DNA of 64,000 nt from Lateolabrax maculatus (GCA_031216445.1 CM062210.1:17877501-17941500), one strand, 5' to 3'; positions 1 to 8,511 are shown, counted from the stretch's first letter. The notes: generated from the sequence alone by a model not told the origin. Numbers and translations: made by a program.

Positions 1-215
1 TATTTTTTTCTTTTTTAAAGTACAATATGTCAATCAATAAATACTGTTATCCATAAAACCATTATATAAAACATCTGAAGCAGGTATTACAGATAAGATT
101 TTTTTTTTAAAAAGATGTACATTTAAAAGTAGTTTTTTTTTTTTTGGGTATTTGTTGTCCATTTTCAAAGGTCTTTTCTGTGCAGGAGCGAAGTGAGTCT
201 CTCTCAAGGTTAAAC

Positions 216-3200
216 TCATTTCGCTCCCCCAAACAGATACTGTATTTCCGGATCCTGTGGTGGTGCTCTGAGGAGCCCCATACCCTGTTGCTCCTGCCCA
301 CCTTCCTCCCCCGTCGAGTCAGGCCGCCGCTGCTTTGAACCTTTGTTGTGTGGCTCCGGCTCCTTCGTCCGAATGGGCACAGAGGCGATTCTTCTTTGTG
401 GCTGTGTCCTAGGCCCGCCGCCTGCAGCATTGGCCATTTTGACCGTTGCTGCGGCCATTCGGATCACAGCCACTGGGGGGATCTGCGTGTGCTTCCTTAC
501 CAGCAGGTTTCTGGAGGTCCACATGGCGTCTTTGATGGCAGCTAGGGTGAGCCACTGTTTGGCAAAGTGACATGCTGGTACCTGTCCCCTTTGGCCCACC
601 CCATACAGCACCAGCTGTACTGTAAGGACCTCCCCTGCTGGCAAGTACGGGAATTGCAAGGAGCCGGCCGTTGCCCACTGTTCTACAGCAGCGCTGCACT
701 CCCAGAGTAGATGCCTCACCGACTCAGGCGCGCCACAACCTGGTCGGGGGCAGGTTGAAAGTGCCGACATGCCCCGGGAGTGCATTACGGACCTGACCGG
801 GAGGATTTCGTGGGCCACCATCCATGACAGGTCCCGGAGTCTGTTTGGAAGAGCGGAGTGGTTCACGTTGCGCCAAACTGTTGAGGGCTCACCGAACGCG
901 AGCCCGCGCACTGGACTCACTGGTTCCCGCTCCTGCACAACAGAAATCAGAAAGCGGTGGTTGGTTAAAACTTGCAACTCTTCCTGCTCAAGCTTAAAAT
1001 GTTTTAAAAATGTCTGGATAAAAGCATAAGCAGGTGGCAGGCTAAAAGACACAGGTACTTTAAGATCAGTGAGTAACAACTTTAGTCTTCTGAGGTAAGA
1101 CCCCATCCAGAACTTTGTCATTGCTGTGGTCTTGGGGTTTCTGGATGGGGCTGTGGCGGTTGTAATGTGTAGTGCGGTGTATCTGCCTCCTAAGAACAAG
1201 TACAAATCCGGCACTCCTTTTCCTCCTTTCTCCTTTGGCTTCTTCATCACGTTTCTCCTCAGTCGTTCCCACTTGGAGCCCCACAGGAAATAGAAGATGG
1301 CTCGTTCCAGTTCTAAAAGCACTCTTCTAGGTGGTATAAAAATAGAACTGATGAGTAAAAGCAAAGGTAAAATCACAGCTTTGATGATTAAAACCTTCCC
1401 TTCTATAGTCAGTCCTCTAAGTCTCCAATACCCTAGTCTCTGCCTAACTTTCCCTACCACGTCTGGCCAATTTGTCTCCCCTCCTCCCTCCTTATCGAAT
1501 TTAATCCCAAGTATCTTTTGGTCAGTCTGGGTCACAGTCAGGGGGAGTCCTGTCGTGTCGGTCGCTCTCCATGGTCCATAAAAAAGGGCTTGGGTCTTGC
1601 CTCTGTTCAGTTTCGACCCAGAGGCCCGTCCAAACCAGTCAGTCAAGTCCAGCGTCCTGTTGACAGATAAAAGGTCAGTGCATAAAATGTTTATGTCATC
1701 CATATATAAAGTGCATTTTGTCACCAGTCCCCCGCTCCCTGGGGCTACTATCCCATTGATTTGTTGGTCCCTTCTCAAGATCTGTGCCAGTGGTTCTATA
1801 CAGATAACATAGAGGAGGGCAGATAACGGACAGCCCTGACGGACACCGCAGTTTATGTCGACTGCTTGTGTCAGATGCCCGTTAACGATGAATTTGCTGG
1901 TAATGTCCCGGTACAGCAATCCCACCCAGTCTGTAAACCTCCTTGGGAAACCCATCTTTTGCAGTACCTGGAAGAGGTACTGGTGCGAGACCCGATCAAA
2001 AGCTTTTTCAAAATCTAAATTTAAGACTACTAGCCGGATGTTTCTGTCTCTCGCATAACAGATGGTGTCTCGGATCAGTACGAGGCTGTCTGTGATCTTC
2101 CTCCCAGGGATGGCACAGGCTTGATCCGGGTGAATTAGCTCTTCTAAAAACAAGGACATACGTGCGGCTAATAATTTACTAAAAAATTTACAGTCACAGT
2201 TTAAAAGTGTGATAGGTCTCCAATTCTTCAAGTCAGTCTTGTCTTTGTCTTTATGGAGAAGAGTCACTATCCCTACTCTGAAACTATCAGGAAGTCGGTC
2301 CATTTGTCCAAAATCCATAAAAACAGCAAGCAAGTCAGGTGCTAAAATGTCCCAAAACGTCAAATAAAATTCCAAAGGAAGCCCATCCTCTCCTGGAGAT
2401 TTCCCTTTCTTAAAACTCTTGATACATTTATTTAACTCGAGAATGGTAAAATCTTGGGTTAAAAGCACATTGTCTACTACTGTTTGTTCAATGGATTTTA
2501 AAACTTCAGCCATGGTGTCCATTTTAACAGGTTTTGTTTTGTAGAGTTCCCTGTAGAAGTTTTCAATGGTTTCTTTGATTTCCAGTGTTGTGTCAACTGT
2601 GCACCCATTTTCTTTTTTTAGTCTTAAAATGGCTCCCCCTTTATTTACAATTTTCTTAAAAAAAATATCTGGTGCACTTTTCTCCTTCCTCTATTTCCCT
2701 TTCCTTGCTCCTTAAAATGACACCCTTGCTTTTAATTTCTGCTAAAACTGACATCTCTGTTTTGATTTGTTTTATCTCTTCGTTTAAGTCCATCCCTTGT
2801 TGGTTTAGTTTAAAATACCGCTGGAGTCGTTTCTGCAGTCCCAACATGCGTCTGTTGTCCCTATCTTTTTTCTTTTTCCCTGCCTGTCTAAAAAAAGTCT
2901 GGGTCCTTCCTTTCACCATTTCCCACCAGTGTGCACGTGTATCGTAAAGGTCTCGGAGGGTCTGCCACTCTTGGTACTGCTCCCTATACTGGCTAACTAA
3001 TTCCCTATCCTCTAAAAGGGAGCAGTTGAGCTTCCACAGACCGCTTCCTAATGTCACACCGGAAGGGAGTGAAAGGGTGCATGAAAGCATTGCGTGATCG
3101 GAAAAGAAAACCGGTTCCAATCTAGCATCGATCGGTGGGCAATCACGTGATAAAATGTAGTCTATGCGAGAGGCTCTGGTGCCATCACCACTGAACCAGG

Positions 3201-3771
3201 TGAAACCCTCCTCTCTGGGATGCATGGTTTTAAAACAGTCCAGAAGTTTAAAATCCCTGCATATGCCCTGTAATAAAACTGATGTTTTGTCAAGTTTAAA
3301 ATCTTCCCCTGTTCTTTTCCTATCTTTCCTGTTTAAAATACAGTTAAAATCGCCCCCTACAACTAAAGGTACCCTACCTAGCATGTGGGACTGCAAGTCT
3401 TCTAAAAGGTCATACCTGTCATTTTTGTTGTTAAAGCCATAAATATTTAATATGTTAAAATCTTTTCCCATAAAAGTCAGGTGTGCTAAAAGTGCCCGCC
3501 CCTCTCTCACCACAGTGCTGCCCTTCACCAAGACCAGAGGGTTTTTAATTAAAATGGCCACTCCATCATTTTTGTTTTCATTTGATCCACTCCATATCGA
3601 TGTTTGTGGCCATAATTTCTCCCACTCTCTGTAGTTGTTTAAAAAAGGCAGGCCACACTCCTGTATTAAAAACACATCTGACTTAATAGAGTTAAGAAAA
3701 GATAAAACAGTCTGGGCTCTAACTCTCGACTTCACACTTCTCACATTTATGGTTGAGAAGGTAAGTGTCAT
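216..3771 (-). pseudogene. ORF2 of copy A: endonuclease/reverse transcriptase, frameshifted
   Basis: Two adjacent open frames, 3771-2656 (endonuclease and linker) and 2522-216 (reverse transcriptase and C-terminus), correspond to one 1184-residue ORF2 in copies B-E. The break is an 8-A run at 2658-2665 where the other copies have 7 A, near residue 370 in the linker between endonuclease and RT. The endonuclease motifs, YMDD box and C-terminal CCHC are all still readable. It also has a conservative D-to-E change in the LxLERAIF segment. A one-base homopolymer change could be a true mutation or an assembly error. If real, the copy cannot make a full ORF2 protein. Confidence 0.9.
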
Positions 3772-3843
3772 GAGTATGGTTAAAACAAACAGGTATGAAC
3801 TCCTAAAACTAAGAGGCAGTTTTAATGTTCAAGGATAAAACAG

Positions 3844-5142
3844 TTAGACAATTTCTTGTGAATGTAGCTCTTCCTTCACTCTCATGGGTGAAGAGTGCTG
3901 GGGTTGAGCTCCATTTCCCTTTCGGACTCTGGGGGTTGGCCTCTGCCGCAAGGTTGCATTGAGCTTCGAGTCCTTAGGGGTTGATTGCAGAGCTATGGTT
4001 AAAAAAGAGACCTCATTTGGGGAATTGGAGGGGAAGACTCTGGGCTCCTCCACAGATGAACTGTTTGATGGATTCCCAGCTCTTCCCTTCTTTGAGACTA
4101 CAGGAGACTCAGAGGACAATTCTGATATCGGTCTCTTGGCCTGCTGGGCATTGGGGAGGGGGGCATCCTCGCTATTTTCTTGTGCTGGTTCCTTTTCAAT
4201 TTCTGAGCTAGCTCCGCCTACTGACTGCATTGACCCATCTTGCTCATCCCTCTCCACTTGTGGGTCAATTGCAGGCCCCTCCCCTACTCCCGCCTCACCT
4301 GATCCCTGTCCTCCAGTCACAGGATTTGGCGGGAGATTTGAATTTTCCAGCCCAGCCTCTTCAATTAGCTCTCTAACTGCTTCATCTTTTCCATTTTTTG
4401 TTGGCTTTGCGGCCTTTACTTTGTTGGCAAATGACTTTGGGCAATCTCTGAAGAGGTGGTTTGTTTCTCCACAAAGATTGCACTTTCTGCCATTGGTGCA
4501 CTCCTCAAAAGTATGCCCAATTTCTCTACATTTCCCACAAATGGTCTGCTGACATGCTTCTGCCAGGTGCCCATGCTCACCACACTTGCGACAGAGCTTA
4601 GGCTGACCTTGGTAATGGATGTAGCCCCTGTTGTTTCCCAGTACTATCACAGATGGGAGATGTTTCAGGCCTTGGAAGCCTTCAGGGTCCTGCCATTGTT
4701 GGATGGGGACCCTCCAAGCGCAATTCCAAATGCCATCTTCATCCCTCACTTTGGTAGCTTGGCCTTTCACAGTGCAGTATCTACCCAGCCACAAACAAAT
4801 GTCATCTGCATTTACTGTCTCATTGAACATTCTGACAATTACTGTTTTTAAGGCATTGTCAGTCAGTTTCTCAACGTTCAAAGCAGAAAACTGGGGTTTT
4901 GCATTTTCAAACCGTGTCCAAAAATCTCTAAGCAGAGCGGCAGATCGAAAGCTTACATCAAATCCTTTATTAAATGGCAGGGTGACAATGCAATTCAAGT
5001 CTTCTGGCAGAAAGTTTAAGGTTTTCTGGATTAACTTTCGAGAAAAGTCAAGTCTGGACATCTCCAGAGGCTTGCCATCTTTTTCCTTTAGTGTAAAACG
5101 GACACTGTGGTGCCTCCGCATGCCGGCATGGTTGGCCGACAT
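3844..5142 (-). CDS. ORF1 of copy A: CCHC zinc-knuckle nucleic-acid-binding protein
   Basis: 432 residues, one shorter than in the other copies: the SEKRGRAG segment of the tail reads SKKGRAG here, an in-frame 3-bp loss. Three CX2CX4HX4C knuckles lie at about residues 184-197, 202-215 and 221-234. ORF1 proteins of this kind bind element RNA to form the retrotransposition RNP. Residues 1-180 form a globular domain resembling ORF1p of Tx1-type fish LINEs and, from memory, the ZCCHC3 protein family. The tail is acidic and low in complexity. It is followed 72 bp downstream by ORF2. The start codon lies in a hairpin (5107-5156). Confidence 0.88.
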   Translation of the reverse strand: MSANHAGMRRHHSVRFTLKEKDGKPLEMSRLDFSRKLIQKTLNFLPEDLNCIVTLPFNKGFDVSFRSAALLRDFWTRFENAKPQFSALNVEKLTDNALKTVIVRMFNETVNADDICLWLGRYCTVKGQATKVRDEDGIWNCAWRVPIQQWQDPEGFQGLKHLPSVIVLGNNRGYIHYQGQPKLCRKCGEHGHLAEACQQTICGKCREIGHTFEECTNGRKCNLCGETNHLFRDCPKSFANKVKAAKPTKNGKDEAVRELIEEAGLENSNLPPNPVTGGQGSGEAGVGEGPAIDPQVERDEQDGSMQSVGGASSEIEKEPAQENSEDAPLPNAQQAKRPISELSSESPVVSKKGRAGNPSNSSSVEEPRVFPSNSPNEVSFLTIALQSTPKDSKLNATLRQRPTPRVRKGNGAQPQHSSPMRVKEELHSQEIV

Positions 5143-5156
5143 GGTGGAGGCACCAC
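5107..5156 (-). other. Hairpin across the ORF1 start codon (copy A; same in B-E)
   Basis: Perfect 11-bp inverted repeat, 5107-5117 against 5146-5156, with a 28-nt loop that holds the ORF1 ATG (5142-5140) and the 12-bp palindrome CATGCCGGCATG (5119-5130). Equivalent positions are 13698-13747 (B), 29582-29631 (C), 41040-41089 (D) and 48098-48147 (E). It may influence ORF1 translation or RNP assembly, but no function is demonstrated. Confidence 0.6.
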
Positions 5157-5306
5157 GGAGTCAAAAATAAATAAAGGACTAAAACAGATAAGACTTACTA
5201 TAAAAAAAAACAACAACAATGGAAAAAACAAATAAAACCAGATGAATAAAATATGCTAAGACAATAAATAAATTAAAAAACTCTCTCCTTTTCTTGTCTG
5301 GCCTGG

Positions 5307-5489
5307 TCAAGATGTTGATCCGATAGAGGGTGGAAAAGCAGTCCTCTGAGCCAATGTATTCCTGTAAGTGAAAAAGAAATTCGCAACTACGAAGAAGCTG
5401 AAATAACTAACACAAGGAATATATAAATGTCCTCCCAAATACTGGTAACAAAACACCAATGCCACAAACAAGCAAGGGTATTTTACCAT
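5307..5489 (-). other. Upstream ORF in the retrotransposon 5' UTR (60 codons)
   Basis: The first ATG downstream of the element's 5' end opens a 60-codon frame rich in aromatic and aliphatic residues that ends before ORF1. It is present in all five copies with a visible 5' end: 5307-5489 (A), 13919-14101 (B), 29783-29965 (C), 41249-41431 (D) and 48297-48479 (E). B has one N-to-S change. It could be a regulatory uORF, but conservation among such recent copies is weak evidence for a product. Confidence 0.35.
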
Positions 5490-5508
5490 AAACGGGAAGT
5501 GATCGCAG

Positions 5509-5530
5509 TCTTAGCCAAAAGGCCGAGAAG
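5509..5530 (-). pseudogene. U2 snRNA fragment (nt 5-26) fused to copy A 5' end
   Basis: 22 bp identical to U2 nucleotides 5-26, directly abutting the element. It is a second copy of U2 5' sequence, separate from the U2 nt 1-50 segment at 5540-5589. Between them 5531-5539 extends the U2 pentamer TTATC (nt 46-50) to three copies. Likely derived from element RNA that carried U2 sequence at its 5' end. Confidence 0.85.
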
Positions 5531-5539
5531 ATAAGATAA

Positions 5540-5589
5540 GATAAGAACAGATACTACACTTGATCTTAGCCAAAAGGCCGAGAAGCGAT
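5540..5589 (-). pseudogene. U2 snRNA 5' segment (nt 1-50) at copy A
   Basis: 50 bp identical to U2 nt 1-50, keeping the branch-point recognition sequence that the other insertions lose. The U2 promoter upstream (5590 onward) is intact. The remaining U2 3' part should lie beyond the poly(A) tail of copy A, outside the window. Confidence 0.88.
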
Positions 5590-6131
5590 GCCGTCAATGC
5601 GTCCCAGGTAAACGGCTGATTCTCCGCACAGTCCCCGTCACTGGGGGGTGCGCCGGGGAAAGATGCGTTTAAGCGACACTCAGTAAAACCGAAAAACAAC
5701 TTCACTAAACGCTCAACCAGTGAAACACAACGCAAACACACAGGAAGTGTAAACTCAAAATCAAAGATACTCTAGAAGTAAAGATAGCGCACTGCAAGCT
5801 GCGCCAATGATATGAAACGCTGTCCACTTCCTGTCTCCTGAGTGGGCGGGGCCTGTCCTCCCGCCTCGCTGGGAAGTGTGGTGAACGCCACGTGTACATT
5901 TTATTGAGCAAAGAAACACGGGTTTTATTCGCTTTTTACTTTGTATTTAATTTGAGCGAGACTCGTACATGAAGCGTTTGAAGTAATGCCAACAACATTA
6001 TCGCAGGAACTTCCTGCAGAAATAGAGGCAGACAAGTTACACTGTATTGATCGCTAATGCATCCCCAAGACCTTAAGGTACAGTGTGATAGCTACGCTGC
6101 TGTTGTTGTTATTTGCTGTTGCACATGTGAT

Positions 6132-6295
6132 CAGGGGAGAGCGCGAACGCAGTCCCCCACTACCACAAATTATGCAGTCGAGATTCCCACATTTGGGGAA
6201 TTCGCAGAGGTCAGCTCAACCGGAGTGCAATGGCCAAGCCTCGCCCTGGGTGAACCACCTTCTTGATCATGGTATCTCCCCTGCCAGGTAAGTAT
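6132..6295 (-). ncRNA. RNU1: U1 snRNA, copy 1
   Basis: 164 nt, the same length as human U1. U1 is the core RNA of the U1 snRNP and pairs with 5' splice sites through its 5' end (ATACTTACCTG, intact). The U1A-binding loop II ATTGCAC and the Sm site AATTTGTGG are intact. Relative to human U1 it carries C33A in loop I, where U1-70K binds, and a compensatory pair change in stem III (nt 95 U to A, nt 113 A to U). These differences occur in all 22 copies. The promoter has TCTCACACAG about 28-37 bp upstream where most copies have TCTCTCACAG. Confidence 0.95.
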
Positions 6296-6837
6296 GAGTT
6301 GTACAGCTCAGAGGCAGCCCAGTCTCACACAGACTCACCCTGCTGACTGATGGTGCTGATCCATATAGAAATGACCACAACCAGAGGATATAGGGGGGAC
6401 GGGACTCTGCAGGGATTTAACACAGAACAAACCGTTTTGTACTAAGGCTGACAAAGATTATCAACATTTTATCTGATAAATAATGGTTATATTTCCCATC
6501 ATGCGATGCTTCGTTTCCATATCAAAATCTAACCAACCCACAAAAAACACTGCAATGAGTGCAATGGAACCACACAATCAAACACAGCCAGTTTGAGGAT
6601 GTTTTCATATTGTTCTCACACGTGGAAAGGACAGGGAACGCAGCACGCTTCCTTTTACAACCTCCGCGTCTCACTCGACAGTTGCTGGTTGGAGTCATTA
6701 TATGTCACCACTCTGCGGCCTCCTGCTCTTAAAACCAGAATTATACACATTGCCTTGAGCAGAACGCATCCTGTTGATAAACTCAGTGCGCGCAGCAAAC
6801 ATCTATTACCCGAGGAACAGCGCAGCGTCACTGAGAG

Positions 6838-6853
6838 CTAAATTGCGTTACAC
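6838..6853 (-). promoter_or_regulatory. Candidate U2 3' box
   Basis: Minus-strand GTGTAACGCAATTTAG starts 17 nt past the U2 3' end. It shares GTGYAAC(A)GCAA with the matching site behind U1 and sits in the 9-19 nt range typical of snRNA 3' boxes used by Integrator. The match to the mammalian consensus is loose. Confidence 0.45.
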
Positions 6854-6869
6854 ACATTGAGGGGTGGGG

Positions 6870-7056
6870 GGTGCACCGGTCCTGGAGGTACTGCAATACC
6901 AGGTCGATGCGTGGAGTGGACGGAGCAAGCCCCTGTTCCATCTCCCTGCTCCAAAAAGCAATTTAATATATGGTCCCCGGGTAGGGGACGTATCAGATAT
7001 TAAACTGATAAGAACAGATACTACACTTGATCTTAGCCAAAAGGCCGAGAAGCGAT
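6870..7056 (-). ncRNA. RNU2: U2 snRNA, copy 1 (reference for the array)
   Basis: 187 nt, the same length as human U2 without the added A. U2 pairs with the intron branch point through GTAGTA (nt 33-38, intact) and with U6 through its 5' region. Stem IIb has a compensatory change (nt 72 U to C with nt 80 A to G). The Sm site reads CTTTTTGG instead of ATTTTTGG (nt 99 A to C), which is unusual and present in every U2 copy here. Other changes from human include nt 85 A to C, nt 126 A to G and nt 178 A to C. This is the only complete U2 between copies A and B. Confidence 0.95.
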
Positions 7057-7099
7057 GCCGTCAATGCGTCCCAGGTAAACGGCTGATTCTCCGCACAGT

Positions 7100-7118
7100 C
7101 CCCGTCACTGGGGGGTGC
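7100..7118 (-). promoter_or_regulatory. Candidate proximal sequence element (PSE) of U2
   Basis: Minus-strand GCACCCCCCAGTGACGGGG at -62 to -44 from U2 +1. The U1 promoter has a similar block starting with GCACC at -61, so the two genes share a motif where SNAPc is expected to bind. There is no TATA box near -25, consistent with a Pol II snRNA promoter. The same offset applies to all U2 copies. Confidence 0.45.
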
Positions 7119-7270
7119 GCCGGGGAAAGATGCGTTTAAGCGACACTCAGTAAAACCGAAAAACAACTTCACTAAACGCTCAACCAGTGAAACACAACGC
7201 AAACACACAGGAAGTGTAAACTCAAAATCAAAGATACTCTAGAAGTAAAGATAGCGCACTGCAAGCTGCG

Positions 7271-7320
7271 CCAATGATATGAAACGCTGTCCACTTCCTG
7301 TCTCCTGAGTGGGCGGGGCC
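7271..7320 (-). promoter_or_regulatory. Candidate U2 distal enhancer region (GC box, CCAAT)
   Basis: A GC box GGGCGGGGCC at 7311-7320 (-255 to -264) and a CCAAT on the plus strand at 7271-7275 (about -215) occupy the distance where vertebrate U2 distal sequence elements lie. Human U2 uses Sp1 sites plus an octamer. I do not see a clear octamer here. Confidence 0.4.
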
Positions 7321-7573
7321 TGTCCTCCCGCCTCGCTGGGAAGTGTGGTGAACGCCACGTGTACATTTTATTGAGCAAAGAAACACGGGTTTTATTCGCT
7401 TTTTACTTTGTATTTAATTTGAGCGAGACTCGTACATGAAGCGTTTGAAGTAATGCCAACAACATTATCGCAGGAACTTCCTGCAGAAATAGAGACAGAC
7501 AAGTTACACTGTATTGATCACTAATGCATCCCCAAGACCTTAAGGTACAGTGTGATAGCTACGCTGCTGTTGC

Positions 7574-7591
7574 TGTTATTTGCTGTTGCAC
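7574..7591 (-). promoter_or_regulatory. Candidate U1 3' box
   Basis: Minus-strand GTGCAACAGCAAATAACA starts 8 nt past the U1 3' end and resembles the site behind U2. It lies in a CTG/TTG-rich tract that varies between units. Five units lose 10 bp here, which removes the AAATAAC half. Confidence 0.45.
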
Positions 7592-7598
7592 ATGTGAT

Positions 7599-7762
7599 CA
7601 GGGGAGAGCGCGAACGCAGTCCCCCACTACCACAAATTATGCAGTCGAGATTCCCACATTTGGGGAATTCGCAGAGGTCAGCTCAACCGGAGTGCAATGG
7701 CCAAGCCTCGCCCTGGGTGAACCACCTTCTTGATCATGGTATCTCCCCTGCCAGGTAAGTAT
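7599..7762 (-). ncRNA. RNU1: U1 snRNA, copy 2
   Basis: 164 nt, no difference noticed from copy 1. Its 3' flank has the CTGTTGCTGTTATT form of the trinucleotide tract. The U2 locus downstream on the minus strand is the complete U2 at 6870-7056. Confidence 0.95.
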
Positions 7763-7804
7763 GAGTTGTACAGCTCAGAGGCAGCCCAGTCTCTCACAGA
7801 CTCA

Positions 7805-7823
7805 CCCTGCTGACTGATGGTGC
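7805..7823 (-). promoter_or_regulatory. Candidate PSE of U1
   Basis: Minus-strand GCACCATCAGTCAGCAGGG at -61 to -43 of U1 copy 2, at the same distance as the matching U2 block. No TATA box lies between it and U1 +1. The same offset applies to all U1 copies. Confidence 0.45.
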
Positions 7824-7959
7824 TGATCCATATAGAAATGACCACAACCAGAGGATATAGGGGGGACGGGACTCTGCAGGGATTTAACACAGAACAAACC
7901 GTTTTGTACTAAGGCTGACAAAGATTATCAACATTTTATCTGATAAATAATGGTTATAT

Positions 7960-7980
7960 TTCCCATCATGCGATGCTTCG
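7960..7980 (+). promoter_or_regulatory. Staf/ZNF143 (SPH) site in the U1 distal element
   Basis: TTCCCATCATGCGATGCTTC (plus strand) matches the core CCCATNATGC of the Staf/ZNF143 site found in vertebrate snRNA distal elements. It lies about 200-218 bp upstream of U1 +1, the expected distance. It is repeated in every unit. Confidence 0.65.
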
Positions 7981-8336
7981 TTTCCATATCAAAATCTAAC
8001 CAACCCACAAAAAACACTGCAATGAGTGCAATGGAACCACACAATCAAACACAGCCAGTTTGAGGATGTTTTCATATTGTTCTCACACGTGGAAAGGACA
8101 GGGAACGCAGCACGCTTCCTTTTACAACCTCCGCGTCTCACTCGACAGTTGCTGGTTGGAGTCATTATATGTCACCACTCTGCGGCCTCCTGCTCTTAAA
8201 ACCAGAATTATACACATTGCCTTGAGCAGAACGCATCCTGTTGATAAACTCAGTGCGCGCAGCAAACATCTATTACCCGAGGAACAGCGCAGCGTCACTG
8301 AGAGCTAAATTGCGTTACACACATTGAGGGGTGGGG

Positions 8337-8485
8337 GGTGCACCGGTCCTGGAGGTACTGCAATACCAGGTCGATGCGTGGAGTGGACGGAGCAAGCCCC
8401 TGTTCCATCTCCCTGCTCCAAAAAGCAATTTAATATATGGTCCCCGGGTAGGGGACGTATCAGATATTAAACTGATAAGAACAGA
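8337..8485 (-). pseudogene. RNU2: U2 3' part (nt 39-187) split by copy B
   Basis: 149 bp matching U2 nt 39-187, ending at the poly(A) tail of copy B. Its 5' counterpart is 14121-14146. It has no promoter of its own and lacks the branch-point recognition sequence. Confidence 0.93.
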
Positions 8486-8511
8486 TTTTTTTTTTTTTTT
8501 TTTTGAAAAGG

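Larger units (their letters stand above)
1..5508 (-). mobile_element. Retrotransposon copy A (Keshi-like, U2-specific, Tx1 group), 3' end outside window
   Basis: Same family as copies B-F, with ORF1 (3844-5142), a frameshifted ORF2 (216-3771), a 366-bp 5' UTR (5143-5508) and 215 bp of 3' UTR. The window opens inside the T-rich part of the 3' UTR, so the poly(A) tail and 3' target junction are not visible. The 5' junction is unique. Where B-E pass from the element into U2 nt 26-1, copy A passes into U2 nt 26-5 (5509-5530), then a pentamer repeat, then U2 nt 50-1 (5540-5589). Family name rests on U2 target specificity and ORF architecture; sequence identity to named Keshi elements was not tested. 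Confidence 0.9.
5509..8485 (-). repeat. snRNA array segment 1: two U1-U2 units between copies A and B
   Basis: Tandem U1-U2 units of 1467 bp. It contains U1 at 6132-6295 and 7599-7762, complete U2 at 6870-7056, and split U2 at both ends. The stretches without genes (about 540 bp from the U2 5' end to the U1 3' end, and about 575 bp from the U1 5' end to the U2 3' end) hold snRNA promoters and 3' processing signals. I see no further gene in them. The first unit begins at 5590, just upstream of U2 nt 1. Confidence 0.93.

Noticed and set aside
3959..5170. Plus-strand ORFs of 179-198 codons opposite ORF1
   Set aside because: Antisense shadows of ORF1; they contain no recognisable domain and change with ORF1 indels.
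7021..7140. 91-codon plus-strand ORF through U2 as a small protein gene
   Set aside because: It is the reverse complement of U2 and its promoter; its frame is lost wherever the element interrupts U2.
8337..8485. U2 fragments as dispersed processed retropseudogenes
   Set aside because: They join in order with the missing U2 part across each element and keep the array promoter, so they are halves of genuine tandem U2 genes.
5509..8485. A third RNA gene (5S rRNA, U5 or tRNA) in the unit
   Set aside because: I looked through both spacers for 5S, U5 and tRNA hallmarks and saw none; only promoter-like motifs are present.
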